Origin: an uncultured Collinsella sp.
GTDB lineage: Bacteria > Actinomycetota > Coriobacteriia > Coriobacteriales > Coriobacteriaceae
Reading direction: 5' to 3'
Length of the DNA stretch: 40,586 nucleotides
Assembly: GCA_905209455.1 (NCBI GenBank)
Contig: CAJLTA010000019.1
Span: 1-40,586 of the forward strand
Numbering within the stretch: position 1 is the first letter of the stretch; each line of letters begins with the position of its first letter. Made by a program: the position numbers and the translations under genes. Below, one piece after another: positions 15,598 to 24,050 of the stretch. The notes beneath the pieces were generated by a model. That model ran no database searches. It saw only the letters and a list, made by a program, of their open reading frames with translations, and had not been told where the DNA came from.

Positions 15598-16495
15598 TGT
15601 AAAGAAACGTGGCGGATTGGGACGTGGACTGAATGCTTTGGTCTCAGAGGCCGAGTATGAGACCGGCGGTTCGGCTGCATCGGCTTCAAATGCTGCATCT
15701 GAAACAAAACTACCTATTGAGGATATCGTTCCCAACCCTAATCAGCCGCGAATTCACTTTAACGAAACTGAACTTCGCGAGTTGAGCGAGTCAATCCAAG
15801 AACATGGCGTTTTGCAGCCGCTTTTGGTTCGTAAGCATGGAAACGGCTATGAGATCATCGCTGGTGAGCGTCGTTACCAGGCGTCAAAGCTTGCTGGCCT
15901 TGAAGAATTGCCAGTCATCATTAAAGAGGTAAATGATGAAGAGATGCTGGCTCTTGCTCTTATCGAAAACCTTCAACGTTCAGATCTGAATCCCGTCGAA
16001 GAGGCTAAGGGCTATCGACAGCTCATCGATGCCAGCGGTATGACCCAGGAGGCATTGTCGAAGGCAGTAAGCAAGTCACGCTCTGCAATTACAAACTCGC
16101 TGCGTCTTCTCGATCTCCCCGAAGTAGTTCAGCAGATGATTTTTGAGGGTAAACTTACTGCTGGTCATGCACGTGCGATTCTTGCAGTTCCCTATGAGGA
16201 TGCTCGAATTCGACTTGCAGAGAAGGTTGTTGCAGAGGGCCTTTCCGTAAGAGCGACAGAAAATCTTGCTCCGTTGTTTTCTGCCGGAGAGACACCTAAG
16301 ACGCCGAGGCCTGCAACCCCTCAGTCTTTTAAAAAGGCAGCCCGCGTGCTTCGTCAGGTTTTTAATACCAACGTGCGTGTGAAGAGCTCGCGTGGAAAGA
16401 ATAAGATTGAGATTGAGTTTAAAGACGAGGAAGAGCTCTCTCGTATTCTTGGCGAAATGATTCAGTTTGATCAAGGAGGCCAAGATGAGGAATAG
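15590..16495 (+). CDS. parB: Chromosome-partitioning protein ParB (Spo0J)
   Basis: ParB is a CTP-dependent DNA clamp that loads at parS and recruits ParA and SMC. In the 301-residue protein the N-terminal CTPase domain shows GERRYQAS (about 92-99) and ENLQRSDLNPVEEA (about 126-139). A helix-turn-helix region follows (MTQEALSKAVSKSRSAITNS). The C-terminal segment (AARVLRQVFN, then KIEIEFKDEEEL) fits the dimer domain. The basic N-terminus (KKRGGLGRGLNAL) is the ParA-stimulating peptide. The GTG start overlaps parA. Three parS sites lie just upstream of parA. Confidence 0.96.
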   Translation: MPSVKKRGGLGRGLNALVSEAEYETGGSAASASNAASETKLPIEDIVPNPNQPRIHFNETELRELSESIQEHGVLQPLLVRKHGNGYEIIAGERRYQASKLAGLEELPVIIKEVNDEEMLALALIENLQRSDLNPVEEAKGYRQLIDASGMTQEALSKAVSKSRSAITNSLRLLDLPEVVQQMIFEGKLTAGHARAILAVPYEDARIRLAEKVVAEGLSVRATENLAPLFSAGETPKTPRPATPQSFKKAARVLRQVFNTNVRVKSSRGKNKIEIEFKDEEELSRILGEMIQFDQGGQDEE

Positions 16496-16739
16496 AATTT
16501 TAACTGCGATTGCATTGGCGACGACTGTCGCGGCTGGTGCCTTTGCTGGCTATAAGATCGCGACAGACGATGAACTTCGAGGTCGTTTGCTTCGTAGTGC
16601 GCAAGATATTGTCGATACATCCAAGAAGAAAATGGATGTTATGACAGAAGATGTTGCAATGCGTACTGCTCAGGTAACGAAGAATCCCAAGATTAATCAG
16701 GGTTGGGTCAGCAACCAATGGGAAAATGTAGGCTATTAG
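16485..16739 (+). CDS. Small single-pass membrane protein after parB
   Basis: An 84-residue protein of unrecognised family. Residues 4-25 (RILTAIALATTVAAGAFAGY) form one hydrophobic segment or signal anchor. The rest is polar and looks helical, ending KINQGWVSNQWENVGY. A YtxH-like layout is possible, but no signature was seen. The ATG at 16485 has AAGGAGG upstream inside parB and overlaps the parB end by 11 bases, so it is translated with parAB. A terminator follows. Position suggests a membrane partner of the segregation system; this is inference. Confidence 0.75.
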   Translation: MRNRILTAIALATTVAAGAFAGYKIATDDELRGRLLRSAQDIVDTSKKKMDVMTEDVAMRTAQVTKNPKINQGWVSNQWENVGY

Positions 16740-16747
16740 GTACCTAA
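16736..16747. repeat. 12-bp palindrome TTAGGTACCTAA, copy 2
   Basis: Identical to the palindrome at 13232-13243. It overlaps the stop codon of the small gene after parB. Confidence 0.5.
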
Positions 16748-16769
16748 CAATTACTTAGCATATTGTGAT

Positions 16770-16809
16770 GGGTCCTTGTCTGATTCACGAGACAAGGACC
16801 CCTTATTTT
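16770..16809 (+). terminator. Terminator of parAB operon
   Basis: A 12-bp perfect stem (16770-16781 with 16790-16801) has an eight-base loop and is followed by CTTATTTT. Confidence 0.85.
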
Positions 16810-16852
16810 GGCCGTAAAAATGGGACCAGTAGCAGCTGATTCAAAAATAAGG

Positions 16853-16899
16853 TCAATAAATGAAACGACCCCGGTTGCATATCCTGCAACCGGGGTCGT
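16853..16899 (-). terminator. Terminator of rlmN
   Basis: A 15-bp perfect stem (16865-16879 with 16885-16899) has a five-base loop. On the minus strand it is followed by the T-rich tract TTTCATTTATT. It faces the parAB terminator, as expected for converging operons. Confidence 0.75.
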
Positions 16900-16903
16900 T
16901 CGA

Positions 16904-16919
16904 TGTTTCACATGAAACG
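16904..16919. other. Degenerate parS-like site
   Basis: TGTTTCACATGAAACG matches the parS consensus at 14 of 16 positions. It lies between rlmN and its terminator, about 2.2 kb from the exact parS cluster. Confidence 0.45.
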
Positions 16920-16937
16920 TTTTGGGGTGCGACTCCC

Positions 16938-17990
16938 CTATGCGTTCTTCTGAACTTTGAAGCGCTGCTTCAGCTGTCCGCAAGCGGCGTCAATATCGTT
17001 ACCACGGGAGTTACGAATCGTTGTCTCGATGCCACGGGACTCAAGGCGACGCTGAAGATCCTCAACCTTATGAATCGGCGACGGCTTGAGCGGGCTACCC
17101 TCGATGTCGTTAAGCTGAATGAGGTTAACGTGGCACAGCGTTCCCTCGCAGAAGTCGCAGAGCGCCTGCATTTCCGGATTCGTATCGTTGACGCCTTCGA
17201 TCATGGCATACTCATAGGTTGGGCGGCGGCCGGTCTTCTCGGTGTAGAGCTGAAGCGCTTCGTGAAGGCGAAGCAGCGTGTACTTCTTAACACCGGGCAT
17301 GAGCTTATTGCGCGTCGACTGGATGGCGGAATGCAGTGAAACAGCAAGCGTGAACTGCTCGGGGATGTCGGCAAATTTGCGAATACCGGGAATAACGCCA
17401 CTGGTAGAGACGGTGAGGTGACGAGCGCCGATACCGATGCCATCGGGGTCATTGAGGATTCGCAGCGCCTTGAGAACCTCGTCGTAGTTGGCAAACGGCT
17501 CGCCCTGGCCCATGAAGACAACGCTCGTGGCGCGCTCGCCAAAGTCGTTGGATACATGAAGTACCTGGTCGACGATCTCTTGAGCGGTCAGAGAGCGCTT
17601 GAGGCCGTTGAGACCGGTAGCGCAAAAGGCGCAGCCCATGCCACAGCCAGCTTGGGTGGAAACGCAGACGGAAAGCTTGTTACGACGGGGCATGCCGACA
17701 GTCTCGACGGAAACGCCGTCGTGGTATTCGAGCAGATACTTGCGCGAGCCATCTTTGGAAACCTGCTTGGTGAGTTCAGTCGGCGTGTCAAAGGCAAAAG
17801 CCTCTTTAAGCTGCTCGCGGAAAGCCTTGGGAAGGTTGGTCATATCGTCAAACGAACAAACGTTCTTCTCGAAGACCCATTCAATGAGCTGCTTCGCGCG
17901 GAAGGCGGGCTGGCCAAGTTCGGCCACGAGCTCGCGAATATCGTTTTGGCTCAAGTCGCGAATGTCCTGAGATTTAGTCCTGGGATTCAT
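16938..17990 (-). CDS. rlmN: 23S rRNA m2A2503 / tRNA m2A37 methyltransferase RlmN
   Basis: RlmN is a radical-SAM enzyme that methylates C2 of A2503 in 23S rRNA and A37 in some tRNAs. The 350-residue protein has the iron-sulfur motif CxxxCxxC (Cys116, Cys120, Cys123; context AGCGMGCAFC). The substrate-linking cysteine near the C-terminus is Cys337 (DIDAACGQL). FMGQGEPFANYD is the GEP-type SAM motif. The ATG at 17988-17990 has AAAGG upstream. Divergent from ddl. Confidence 0.96.
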   Translation of the reverse strand: MNPRTKSQDIRDLSQNDIRELVAELGQPAFRAKQLIEWVFEKNVCSFDDMTNLPKAFREQLKEAFAFDTPTELTKQVSKDGSRKYLLEYHDGVSVETVGMPRRNKLSVCVSTQAGCGMGCAFCATGLNGLKRSLTAQEIVDQVLHVSNDFGERATSVVFMGQGEPFANYDEVLKALRILNDPDGIGIGARHLTVSTSGVIPGIRKFADIPEQFTLAVSLHSAIQSTRNKLMPGVKKYTLLRLHEALQLYTEKTGRRPTYEYAMIEGVNDTNPEMQALCDFCEGTLCHVNLIQLNDIEGSPLKPSPIHKVEDLQRRLESRGIETTIRNSRGNDIDAACGQLKQRFKVQKNA

Positions 17991-18005
17991 GGAAGCCTTT
18001 CGATT

Positions 18006-18035
18006 TTGGGGAAACGTAGAGGGTATCGCTACAAT
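18006..18035 (+). promoter_or_regulatory. Putative promoter of ddl-dinG operon
   Basis: TTGGGG (18006-18011), an 18-base gap, then TACAAT (18030-18035), 40 bases before the ddl start. The -35 match is imperfect. Confidence 0.45.
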
Positions 18036-18075
18036 ATGGTATCAGCTGCAGAAATTATAGAGGAGGAGTCTGCCC

Positions 18076-19041
18076 ATGCCGGGTAAAAGCCTAGAGAACA
18101 TGCACGTAGCGGTCTTGGCGGGCGGTCATTCCGCTGAGCGCGAGATCTCACTCAATTCGGGAAAGAACGTTGTGGTGGCACTGAAGGAAGCCGGCTACAC
18201 CTCGGTGGAGCTGCTCGATACGGCCGCTGATGACTTTATGGTAACCATGGCAACCGGGGGCTTTGACGTGGCGTTTATCGCCATGCACGGTGCCGGCGGC
18301 GAGGATGGTGCCATGCAGGGCGCCATGGAGACCCTGGGTATCCCCTACACGGCCTCGGGCGTGCTTGCTAGCGCCTGCGGTGCCGACAAAGAGGTCTCTA
18401 AGCTCCTGTACGCCAAGGCGGGCATTCCCATTGCCCCCGGCTTTGCGCTCGAGGTGGGCGATGAAGTCGATATCGATCATATCGTCGAGGTTTGTGGCGA
18501 GCGCAGCTTTGTGAAGCCGGCCGTCAACGGTTCCAGCTATGGCATTTCCCTGGTCCATGAGCCCTCCGAGCTGCCCGCGGCAATTGCCAAGGCGTTTGAG
18601 TACGGCGACAAAGTGCTGGTCGAGAAGTGCATCGAGGGTACCGAGATCACCGTCGGCGTGTACGGCGAGGACGACGTGCGCGCCCTGCCGATTGTCGAGA
18701 TTCGCAAACCCGAGGACTGTGAGTTCTACGATTTGGACGTGAAGTATGTCGACCCTACGGACATCCATCGTATTCCGGCGCAGATTTCACCCGAGAATTA
18801 CGCTCGCGCTCAGGAGCTTGCCTGTGCCGCTCACAAGGCCCTCGGTTGCCTGGGCATCTCGCGCAGCGATTTTATCGTGAGCGAGGACGGCCCCGTTATC
18901 CTCGAGACCAATACCATTCCCGGCATGACCGATACGTCGCTGTATCCGGATGAGATCCGCCACACCGACGACATGACGTTCCCGCAGGTCTGTGACAGCC
19001 TGATCCGTATGGGCCTTCGTCGAGCGGGCATTGCATGCTAA
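18076..19041 (+). CDS. ddl: D-alanine--D-alanine ligase
   Basis: Ddl joins two D-alanines with ATP for peptidoglycan synthesis. This 321-residue ATP-grasp protein shows the N-terminal AVLAGGHSAEREISL motif, GEDGAMQG-type loop (MHGAGGEDGAMQG), FVKPAVNGSSYGIS and the metal-binding end VILETNTIPGMT. The omega-loop has FYDLDVKY, with the Lys-Tyr pair of D-Ala-D-Ala ligases rather than the His of VanA-type D-lactate ligases. The ATG at 18076 is preceded by AGGAGGAG. The next gene overlaps its end by 7 bases. Confidence 0.94.
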   Translation: MPGKSLENMHVAVLAGGHSAEREISLNSGKNVVVALKEAGYTSVELLDTAADDFMVTMATGGFDVAFIAMHGAGGEDGAMQGAMETLGIPYTASGVLASACGADKEVSKLLYAKAGIPIAPGFALEVGDEVDIDHIVEVCGERSFVKPAVNGSSYGISLVHEPSELPAAIAKAFEYGDKVLVEKCIEGTEITVGVYGEDDVRALPIVEIRKPEDCEFYDLDVKYVDPTDIHRIPAQISPENYARAQELACAAHKALGCLGISRSDFIVSEDGPVILETNTIPGMTDTSLYPDEIRHTDDMTFPQVCDSLIRMGLRRAGIAC

Positions 19042-21929
19042 TCGAGGACGCGGTTTCGTCAGGAACGCCGCAGTTTGTCATCGACTCCTATGCCACGCTT
19101 GCCGAACGCGCCAAAACGCAGTCCTTCGGCCTTATCGAGGAAGATGTGATTGTCCTCGATACCGAGACCACAGGTCTTTCGGTGCAGGACAACGAGCTGA
19201 TCGAGATCTCGGCGGCCCGTCTTTCGGGCCGCGAGATCGTCGACCGCTTCGATACCTTCGTGCATCCCAAGCAGCTGATTCCCGCCGAGATTACCGAGCT
19301 CACGAGCATTACAAATGCCGATGTGGCAGATGCCCCGTCGGCCGTTGAGGCCGTCGCCGCTCTCGCCGATTTTGTCGGTGGTTGCCCGGTGATCGCACAT
19401 AACGCCACGTTCGACCGCTCGTTTATCGAGTCGGTCAAAGGCGGCGTCAACGTGAGCGATATTTGGATCGATTCGCTGGCGCTGTCGCGCATCGCGCTTC
19501 CGCGCCTGGCCTCGCACAAGCTGTCTTTTATGGCCGATCTGTTTGGCTGTGACTCGGTATCACACCGTGCCAATGCCGACGTCGACGCCCTGTGTGGCGT
19601 ATGGCGCGTGTTGCTCGTGGCGCTCACCGACTTGCCCCAGGGCCTCATGGCGCGCCTAGCCGACATGCATCCGGATGTGCCTTGGTCCTATCGTCCTATC
19701 TTCTCATTCTTGGCAGGGCAGAACCCTGGTCCTATCTTCTCTCTCAGCGCCGCTCGTGCTGACGTTCTCAAGGCCGATCGCGCCGACGATCGGGTGGACG
19801 CCGACGAACTGCCGGTCCTCAAGATGCCGAGTCGTGAAGAGATTGAGGCAGACTATGCGCCGGGTGGCCTGGTCAATCGCATGTATCCCGCCTACGAGCC
19901 GCGTGAAGAGCAGATCGCGATGGCGCTCGAGGTCCGCGATGCGCTGGTCACGGGCACTCATCGTGTAATTGAGGCGGGCACGGGCGTCGGCAAATCGATG
20001 GCCTATCTGGTGCCTTTTGCCGAGGCAGCGCGCCGTAACAACATCACGGTTGGTATTGCGACCAAATCGAACAATCTTGCCGACCAGCTCATGTACCATG
20101 AGCTGCCAAAACTTGCCGAGCAACTGGACGGTGGTCTGTCATTTTGCGCTCTCAAGGGCTATGACCACTATCCGTGCCTGCGCAAGCTTGAGCGCATGAG
20201 CCGAGGCCAGGTCGAGATTACCACCAAGCGCGATCCGGCGGACACGCTCACGGCGGTCGCGGTCATTATGGCGTACGTCTGCCAATCAGCCGATGGCGAC
20301 CTCGACTCGCTCGGCATTCGGTGGCGCAGCGTCAACCGCCCCGACTTTACGACGGCCTCGCGCGAGTGTGCTCGTCGCCTCTGCCCGTTTTTCCCTGATA
20401 AATGTTTGGTCCACGGCGCTCGCCGTCGTGCGGCGCATGCCGATGTGGTGGTCACCAACCATTCCCTGCTGTTCCGCAATGTCGCGGCCGAGGGCAGGAT
20501 TTTGCCTCCGATTCGTCATTGGGTAATCGACGAGGCCCATTCCATCGAGCGCGAGGCGCGCCGTCAGTGGGCGCGCGTGGTGTCGGCGGACGAATCACGT
20601 GTTCTGTTTGAGCGCCTGGGTGGCTCGAGCACCGGCGCGCTAAGCCAGGTTTCCCGTGATTTGGCAACCTCCGAGGGCTCTACGCTCTATTTGGGCCTTA
20701 CTGCCAAGGCGACGTCGACGGTTGCGCGCGCGAGCATGGCAATCGCCGACGTGTTCGATGGCGTTCGCGAGCTCGGCCGCCGTGCGCGTGGTGGTTATGA
20801 CAATGCCAATCTATGGATTGGCCCCGAGCTGCGCGAATCTGACGACTGGCATGATTTCTTACAGTCGGCCTACACTGGCATCGACGCATTGGAACAAGCT
20901 GACAAGAGCGTCGACGCGCTGGTGCAAGCCGTCGCCGCCGACAAGCCCGAGGTTGTTGTCGACCTGAGTGATATCTCGCGCCGCCTGCACGAGCTGGTCG
21001 AGAACCTCAAACTTATCATTGATGGCACCGATGAACACTACGTGTATTCGCTGCAGGTCAATCGCAGGCTGCGTGCCGGCGGAGAGTCGATGACCGCAGA
21101 GCGCATCGACATTGGCGAGGCCTTGGCAACCGAGTGGCTGCCCGAGGTTCACACGGCTATCTTTGCCTCGGCGACTATGACGGTGTCCAAAAGCTTTGAA
21201 CACTTTAACCATGCGGTCGGCCTCGATCGCATCGGTGCTTCAACATCCTCATCGCTGCACTTGGACTCGAGCTACGACTTCGATTCGAACATGGCTGTAG
21301 TCGTTGCGGGCGATATCCCCGATCCGCGCGATCGCGAGGGCTATCTTACGGCGCTCGAGCGCGTGCTGGTCGACGCCCATCTTGCCATGGGCGGATCGGT
21401 GCTCACACTGTTCACCAATCGGCGCGACATGGAAGACCTGTACGCCCGCGTTGAGCCCAAGATGGCCCGTGCGGGTCTGGAGCTCAACTGCCAGCAGCGC
21501 AACTCATCTCCTCGTCGCCTGCGCGACCGGTTTATCAACGAGCCGACCTCGTCGCTTTTTGCGCTTAAGGCCTTCTGGGAGGGATTCGACGCCAGCGGCG
21601 AGACGCTGCGCTGCGTCATCATTCCCAAGCTGCCGTTCTCGAGCCCCACGGACCCGCTCTCGTGCGAGCGCAACCTACGCGAAGACCGCGCTTGGGCGCG
21701 CTATTCGCTGCCCGAGGCGGTGCTCGAGGTCAGGCAGGCGGCCGGGCGCCTTATCCGCTCGTCGACCGATTGCGGCGTGCTGATTCTGGCCGACCCGCGC
21801 CTGGTGACGAAGGGCTACGGAAAGAAGTTCTTAACGTCGCTGCCCACGAGCTCCTACCAGCGCATCGAATCGGCGCAGATCGGGCACTATCTGCAACTGT
21901 GGCGCGCACGCCACGAGCGGCGGCGCTAA
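19035..21929 (+). CDS. dinG: DnaQ-type exonuclease fused to DinG-like helicase
   Basis: A 964-residue fusion. Residues about 36-200 form a 3'-5' exonuclease of the DnaQ class: LDTETTGL (Asp42, Glu44), HNATFDRSF and HRANADVDA supply the acidic metal ligands and conserved His. The rest is an XPD/DinG superfamily 2 helicase: Walker A EAGTGVGKS (about residues 314-322) and DEAH box WVIDEAHSIE. Four cysteines at 381, 445, 450 and 457 match the spacing of the DinG iron-sulfur cluster. Staphylococcal-type DinG has the exonuclease but lacks the cluster; this protein appears to keep both. It overlaps ddl by 7 bases, and its stop overlaps that of the opposing WYL gene. Likely acts on R-loops, forks or damaged DNA. 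Confidence 0.9.
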   Translation: MLIEDAVSSGTPQFVIDSYATLAERAKTQSFGLIEEDVIVLDTETTGLSVQDNELIEISAARLSGREIVDRFDTFVHPKQLIPAEITELTSITNADVADAPSAVEAVAALADFVGGCPVIAHNATFDRSFIESVKGGVNVSDIWIDSLALSRIALPRLASHKLSFMADLFGCDSVSHRANADVDALCGVWRVLLVALTDLPQGLMARLADMHPDVPWSYRPIFSFLAGQNPGPIFSLSAARADVLKADRADDRVDADELPVLKMPSREEIEADYAPGGLVNRMYPAYEPREEQIAMALEVRDALVTGTHRVIEAGTGVGKSMAYLVPFAEAARRNNITVGIATKSNNLADQLMYHELPKLAEQLDGGLSFCALKGYDHYPCLRKLERMSRGQVEITTKRDPADTLTAVAVIMAYVCQSADGDLDSLGIRWRSVNRPDFTTASRECARRLCPFFPDKCLVHGARRRAAHADVVVTNHSLLFRNVAAEGRILPPIRHWVIDEAHSIEREARRQWARVVSADESRVLFERLGGSSTGALSQVSRDLATSEGSTLYLGLTAKATSTVARASMAIADVFDGVRELGRRARGGYDNANLWIGPELRESDDWHDFLQSAYTGIDALEQADKSVDALVQAVAADKPEVVVDLSDISRRLHELVENLKLIIDGTDEHYVYSLQVNRRLRAGGESMTAERIDIGEALATEWLPEVHTAIFASATMTVSKSFEHFNHAVGLDRIGASTSSSLHLDSSYDFDSNMAVVVAGDIPDPRDREGYLTALERVLVDAHLAMGGSVLTLFTNRRDMEDLYARVEPKMARAGLELNCQQRNSSPRRLRDRFINEPTSSLFALKAFWEGFDASGETLRCVIIPKLPFSSPTDPLSCERNLREDRAWARYSLPEAVLEVRQAAGRLIRSSTDCGVLILADPRLVTKGYGKKFLTSLPTSSYQRIESAQIGHYLQLWRARHERRR

Positions 21930-22843
21930 AGCGGACAGACGAGGGTTTTTGCCATATCGCACAGACGCTTTGACAGGGCGGGGTCATCCAAGATGCGGAT
22001 GGCTCCGCCCGCTGCGATTACCTGGCTCAGTAGCCAACGCTCGGAGCCATAATGCACGGTTACCGTTGCCATGTCTGCCCCGCTGTGCTCGATTAGGGTG
22101 ATGCCGGCCCAGTCCAGATGCTCCGCCATATCGAATGGCATCAAGAGCTTTGCGCTATGCTGTGTCCGGGCAAGGGAATCGTGGAGGGATGCGATGCCCG
22201 GTGTGTGAGGCACGACGGAGTCTTCCGTCAAGGTGAGTCCCTCGATTTTATCCATGCGATAGGTGCGCTGCTCATCGACCGCGATGTCCCAGGCAATCAG
22301 GTATGTTTGGTCGCCGTTTGCCGTAATGCGCAAGGGGTCGACCAGACGCTCGCGTGGCCGCGCATCGTCCATCGAGCGATACGAGATGCGGCAACGAACA
22401 CCGTCCTGAATGGCGCAGCTCAGCTGCTGCCAGTGCGACCCGTGGTTGACGGTGTCAAAGACGCGCTGGTTATAGCCGAGCTCTTCGGGCAGAAGGGCAT
22501 GTCGAATCCGAGCTGCCGTCTGCGGCTCGATCCCCAACGATTCAAGTTCATGGTTGAGCACGGCGCCCTCGGCGGCACTCAGGCGCAACGGTAGCACGCG
22601 CCCGGCGTCACCAGTGAGGGCCACGCGCTCGCCGCGGCATTCGCAGATGATGCGCGCGCCCGATTCTCGGTCCGCGAGCGTCGAGACGATCTCGAGAATC
22701 TCGTCGAGCGACGCCCCCGTGATGTCAAAGCGGCTGCAAATCTCGGTTCGTGTCATGCCGCCATCGCCGGCGGCGTAGAGGGCCTCCATGATGTCGATGG
22801 CGCGCGAGAGTCTCTGCTCGCTGGTGAGTTTACGCACGGGCAT
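21926..22843 (-). CDS. WYL-domain transcriptional regulator (PafC-like)
   Basis: A protein of about 305 residues with an N-terminal winged-helix region (RAIDIMEALY, then TRTEICSRFDITGASLDEIL) and a WYL domain in the middle (CRISYRSMDDARPRERLVDPLRI, then YLIAWDIAVDEQRTYRMDKI). The C-terminal WCX-like part ends in WLLSQVIAAGGAIRIL. The ATG at 22841-22843 is preferred because it overlaps the upstream WYL gene by 14 bases. An in-frame TTG seven codons earlier is the alternative start. Paired WYL genes in actinobacteria are PafB and PafC, which activate DNA-damage genes; that role here is inferred from the pairing and from the neighbouring DinG gene. Confidence 0.85.
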   Translation of the reverse strand: MPVRKLTSEQRLSRAIDIMEALYAAGDGGMTRTEICSRFDITGASLDEILEIVSTLADRESGARIICECRGERVALTGDAGRVLPLRLSAAEGAVLNHELESLGIEPQTAARIRHALLPEELGYNQRVFDTVNHGSHWQQLSCAIQDGVRCRISYRSMDDARPRERLVDPLRITANGDQTYLIAWDIAVDEQRTYRMDKIEGLTLTEDSVVPHTPGIASLHDSLARTQHSAKLLMPFDMAEHLDWAGITLIEHSGADMATVTVHYGSERWLLSQVIAAGGAIRILDDPALSKRLCDMAKTLVCPL

Positions 22844-23852
22844 GCTCGTGCACCGTCCTTTCAATGAGGTAGTTCCACGCCTGCTTGAGCGATTTGGGGG
22901 CCATGGGCCTCATGCCGTCCATGGCGTGGGCCATGCAAAATGAGGCGGCGGCTTCAAGGTCACGCACGTCAACGGTCCAGGTCCATCCCGCATCGGTGTG
23001 TGCGAGCTCACCTCGCCCGCGCGTGAGGCCGTTGATCATATCGATCTGCGTCTGAGGACCGAACGAGAACGTGGCTGCAACGGGCGGTCGGTCGGCAAAA
23101 TCGAATTCAAAGAACAGATAGTCGTTGAGATTGAAGTCTGCAGGGATGGCATAGGCCTTCGAAGGACGCCAAGCGCGAACGATACGGTCGCAGCGGAATG
23201 TCCTGATGTCGTCGGTGGCATTGTCGAGGCCGCAGAAGTACGCCACGCCCTCGCGCTCGAACATGCCGTAGACGCAGACGGTACGTTCTTTCTGCTCGCC
23301 GCGTCCGTTCTGATATAAAAATCGCAGCGCGCATCGCTCGGCAAAGGCGCTCCATACCGCATCGACGGTGGGAGAGCGGCGGATCGGTGCTTCGTCCACC
23401 GCCGACATGCCGGTGAGGTAGGCAATTTTGGAGCGAATATCGGCAAGCGGCGCGGCAAAGGTGGAAGAGCCGGCCGCTAGCGTCTGGTCGATGGCGTTGA
23501 GTAGGATGTCGGCGTCGTCTGCGGTGATGAGGCCGCCTGCTGCAAACGTGTGCTCGCGGTCGATTGTCCACGAGCTTTCCTCGGTCTCCTGCGCACCGGC
23601 GGGGCGAACCTCCTTGATTAAGATGCCACGCTCGAGCAGTTTGTCACGATCGCGCCGAAACTTGCGCTTATCCGAGTCGATATTGCCCGAGCCATATCCC
23701 AGGTCGGAATCCAAGACGATCTGCTCGGTCGTCAACGGTTCGGGGGAGCTGTTGAGCACAAAGAAAAGATTGAGGATGCGCTGAGCCGTTTTATCGAAAC
23801 CGGGCTCCGAACTTCCCTTTTTAATTGTCGCGGTCGCGTCGCTTGCCGTCAT
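22830..23852 (-). CDS. WYL-domain transcriptional regulator (PafB-like)
   Basis: A 340-residue protein, the first gene of a two-gene WYL operon. The N-terminal DNA-binding part (RILNLFFVLNSSPEPLTTEQ, then SDKRKFRRDRDKLLERGI) has the usual helix-turn-helix followed by a wing. The WYL core is at about 170-245 (LRFLYQNGRGEQKERTVCVY, then YFCGLDNATDDIRTFRCDRI). WYL domains are thought to sense single-stranded DNA or nucleotide ligands. The ATG at 23850-23852 is preceded by GAGG. It is divergent from the large M28-like gene, with a 198-base gap. Confidence 0.85.
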   Translation of the reverse strand: MTASDATATIKKGSSEPGFDKTAQRILNLFFVLNSSPEPLTTEQIVLDSDLGYGSGNIDSDKRKFRRDRDKLLERGILIKEVRPAGAQETEESSWTIDREHTFAAGGLITADDADILLNAIDQTLAAGSSTFAAPLADIRSKIAYLTGMSAVDEAPIRRSPTVDAVWSAFAERCALRFLYQNGRGEQKERTVCVYGMFEREGVAYFCGLDNATDDIRTFRCDRIVRAWRPSKAYAIPADFNLNDYLFFEFDFADRPPVAATFSFGPQTQIDMINGLTRGRGELAHTDAGWTWTVDVRDLEAAASFCMAHAMDGMRPMAPKSLKQAWNYLIERTVHEHARA

Positions 23853-24050
23853 AGAGTCCTCGCATGAGAAGGTGGTTTGCTGCCATGATTTTAGTCCGAT
23901 ATGGAGATTAGGCTATATCCTTGTCCGCTCGGGGCGTTAAGATGGCCCGAATTCGGTCGTTTGCGCTCGCTCGGGGTATACTTTCGACTATATACGGTTC
24001 TAATATGCATGCATTGGGCCTATTTGTCGGATTATGGATGTGGAGCGCAC

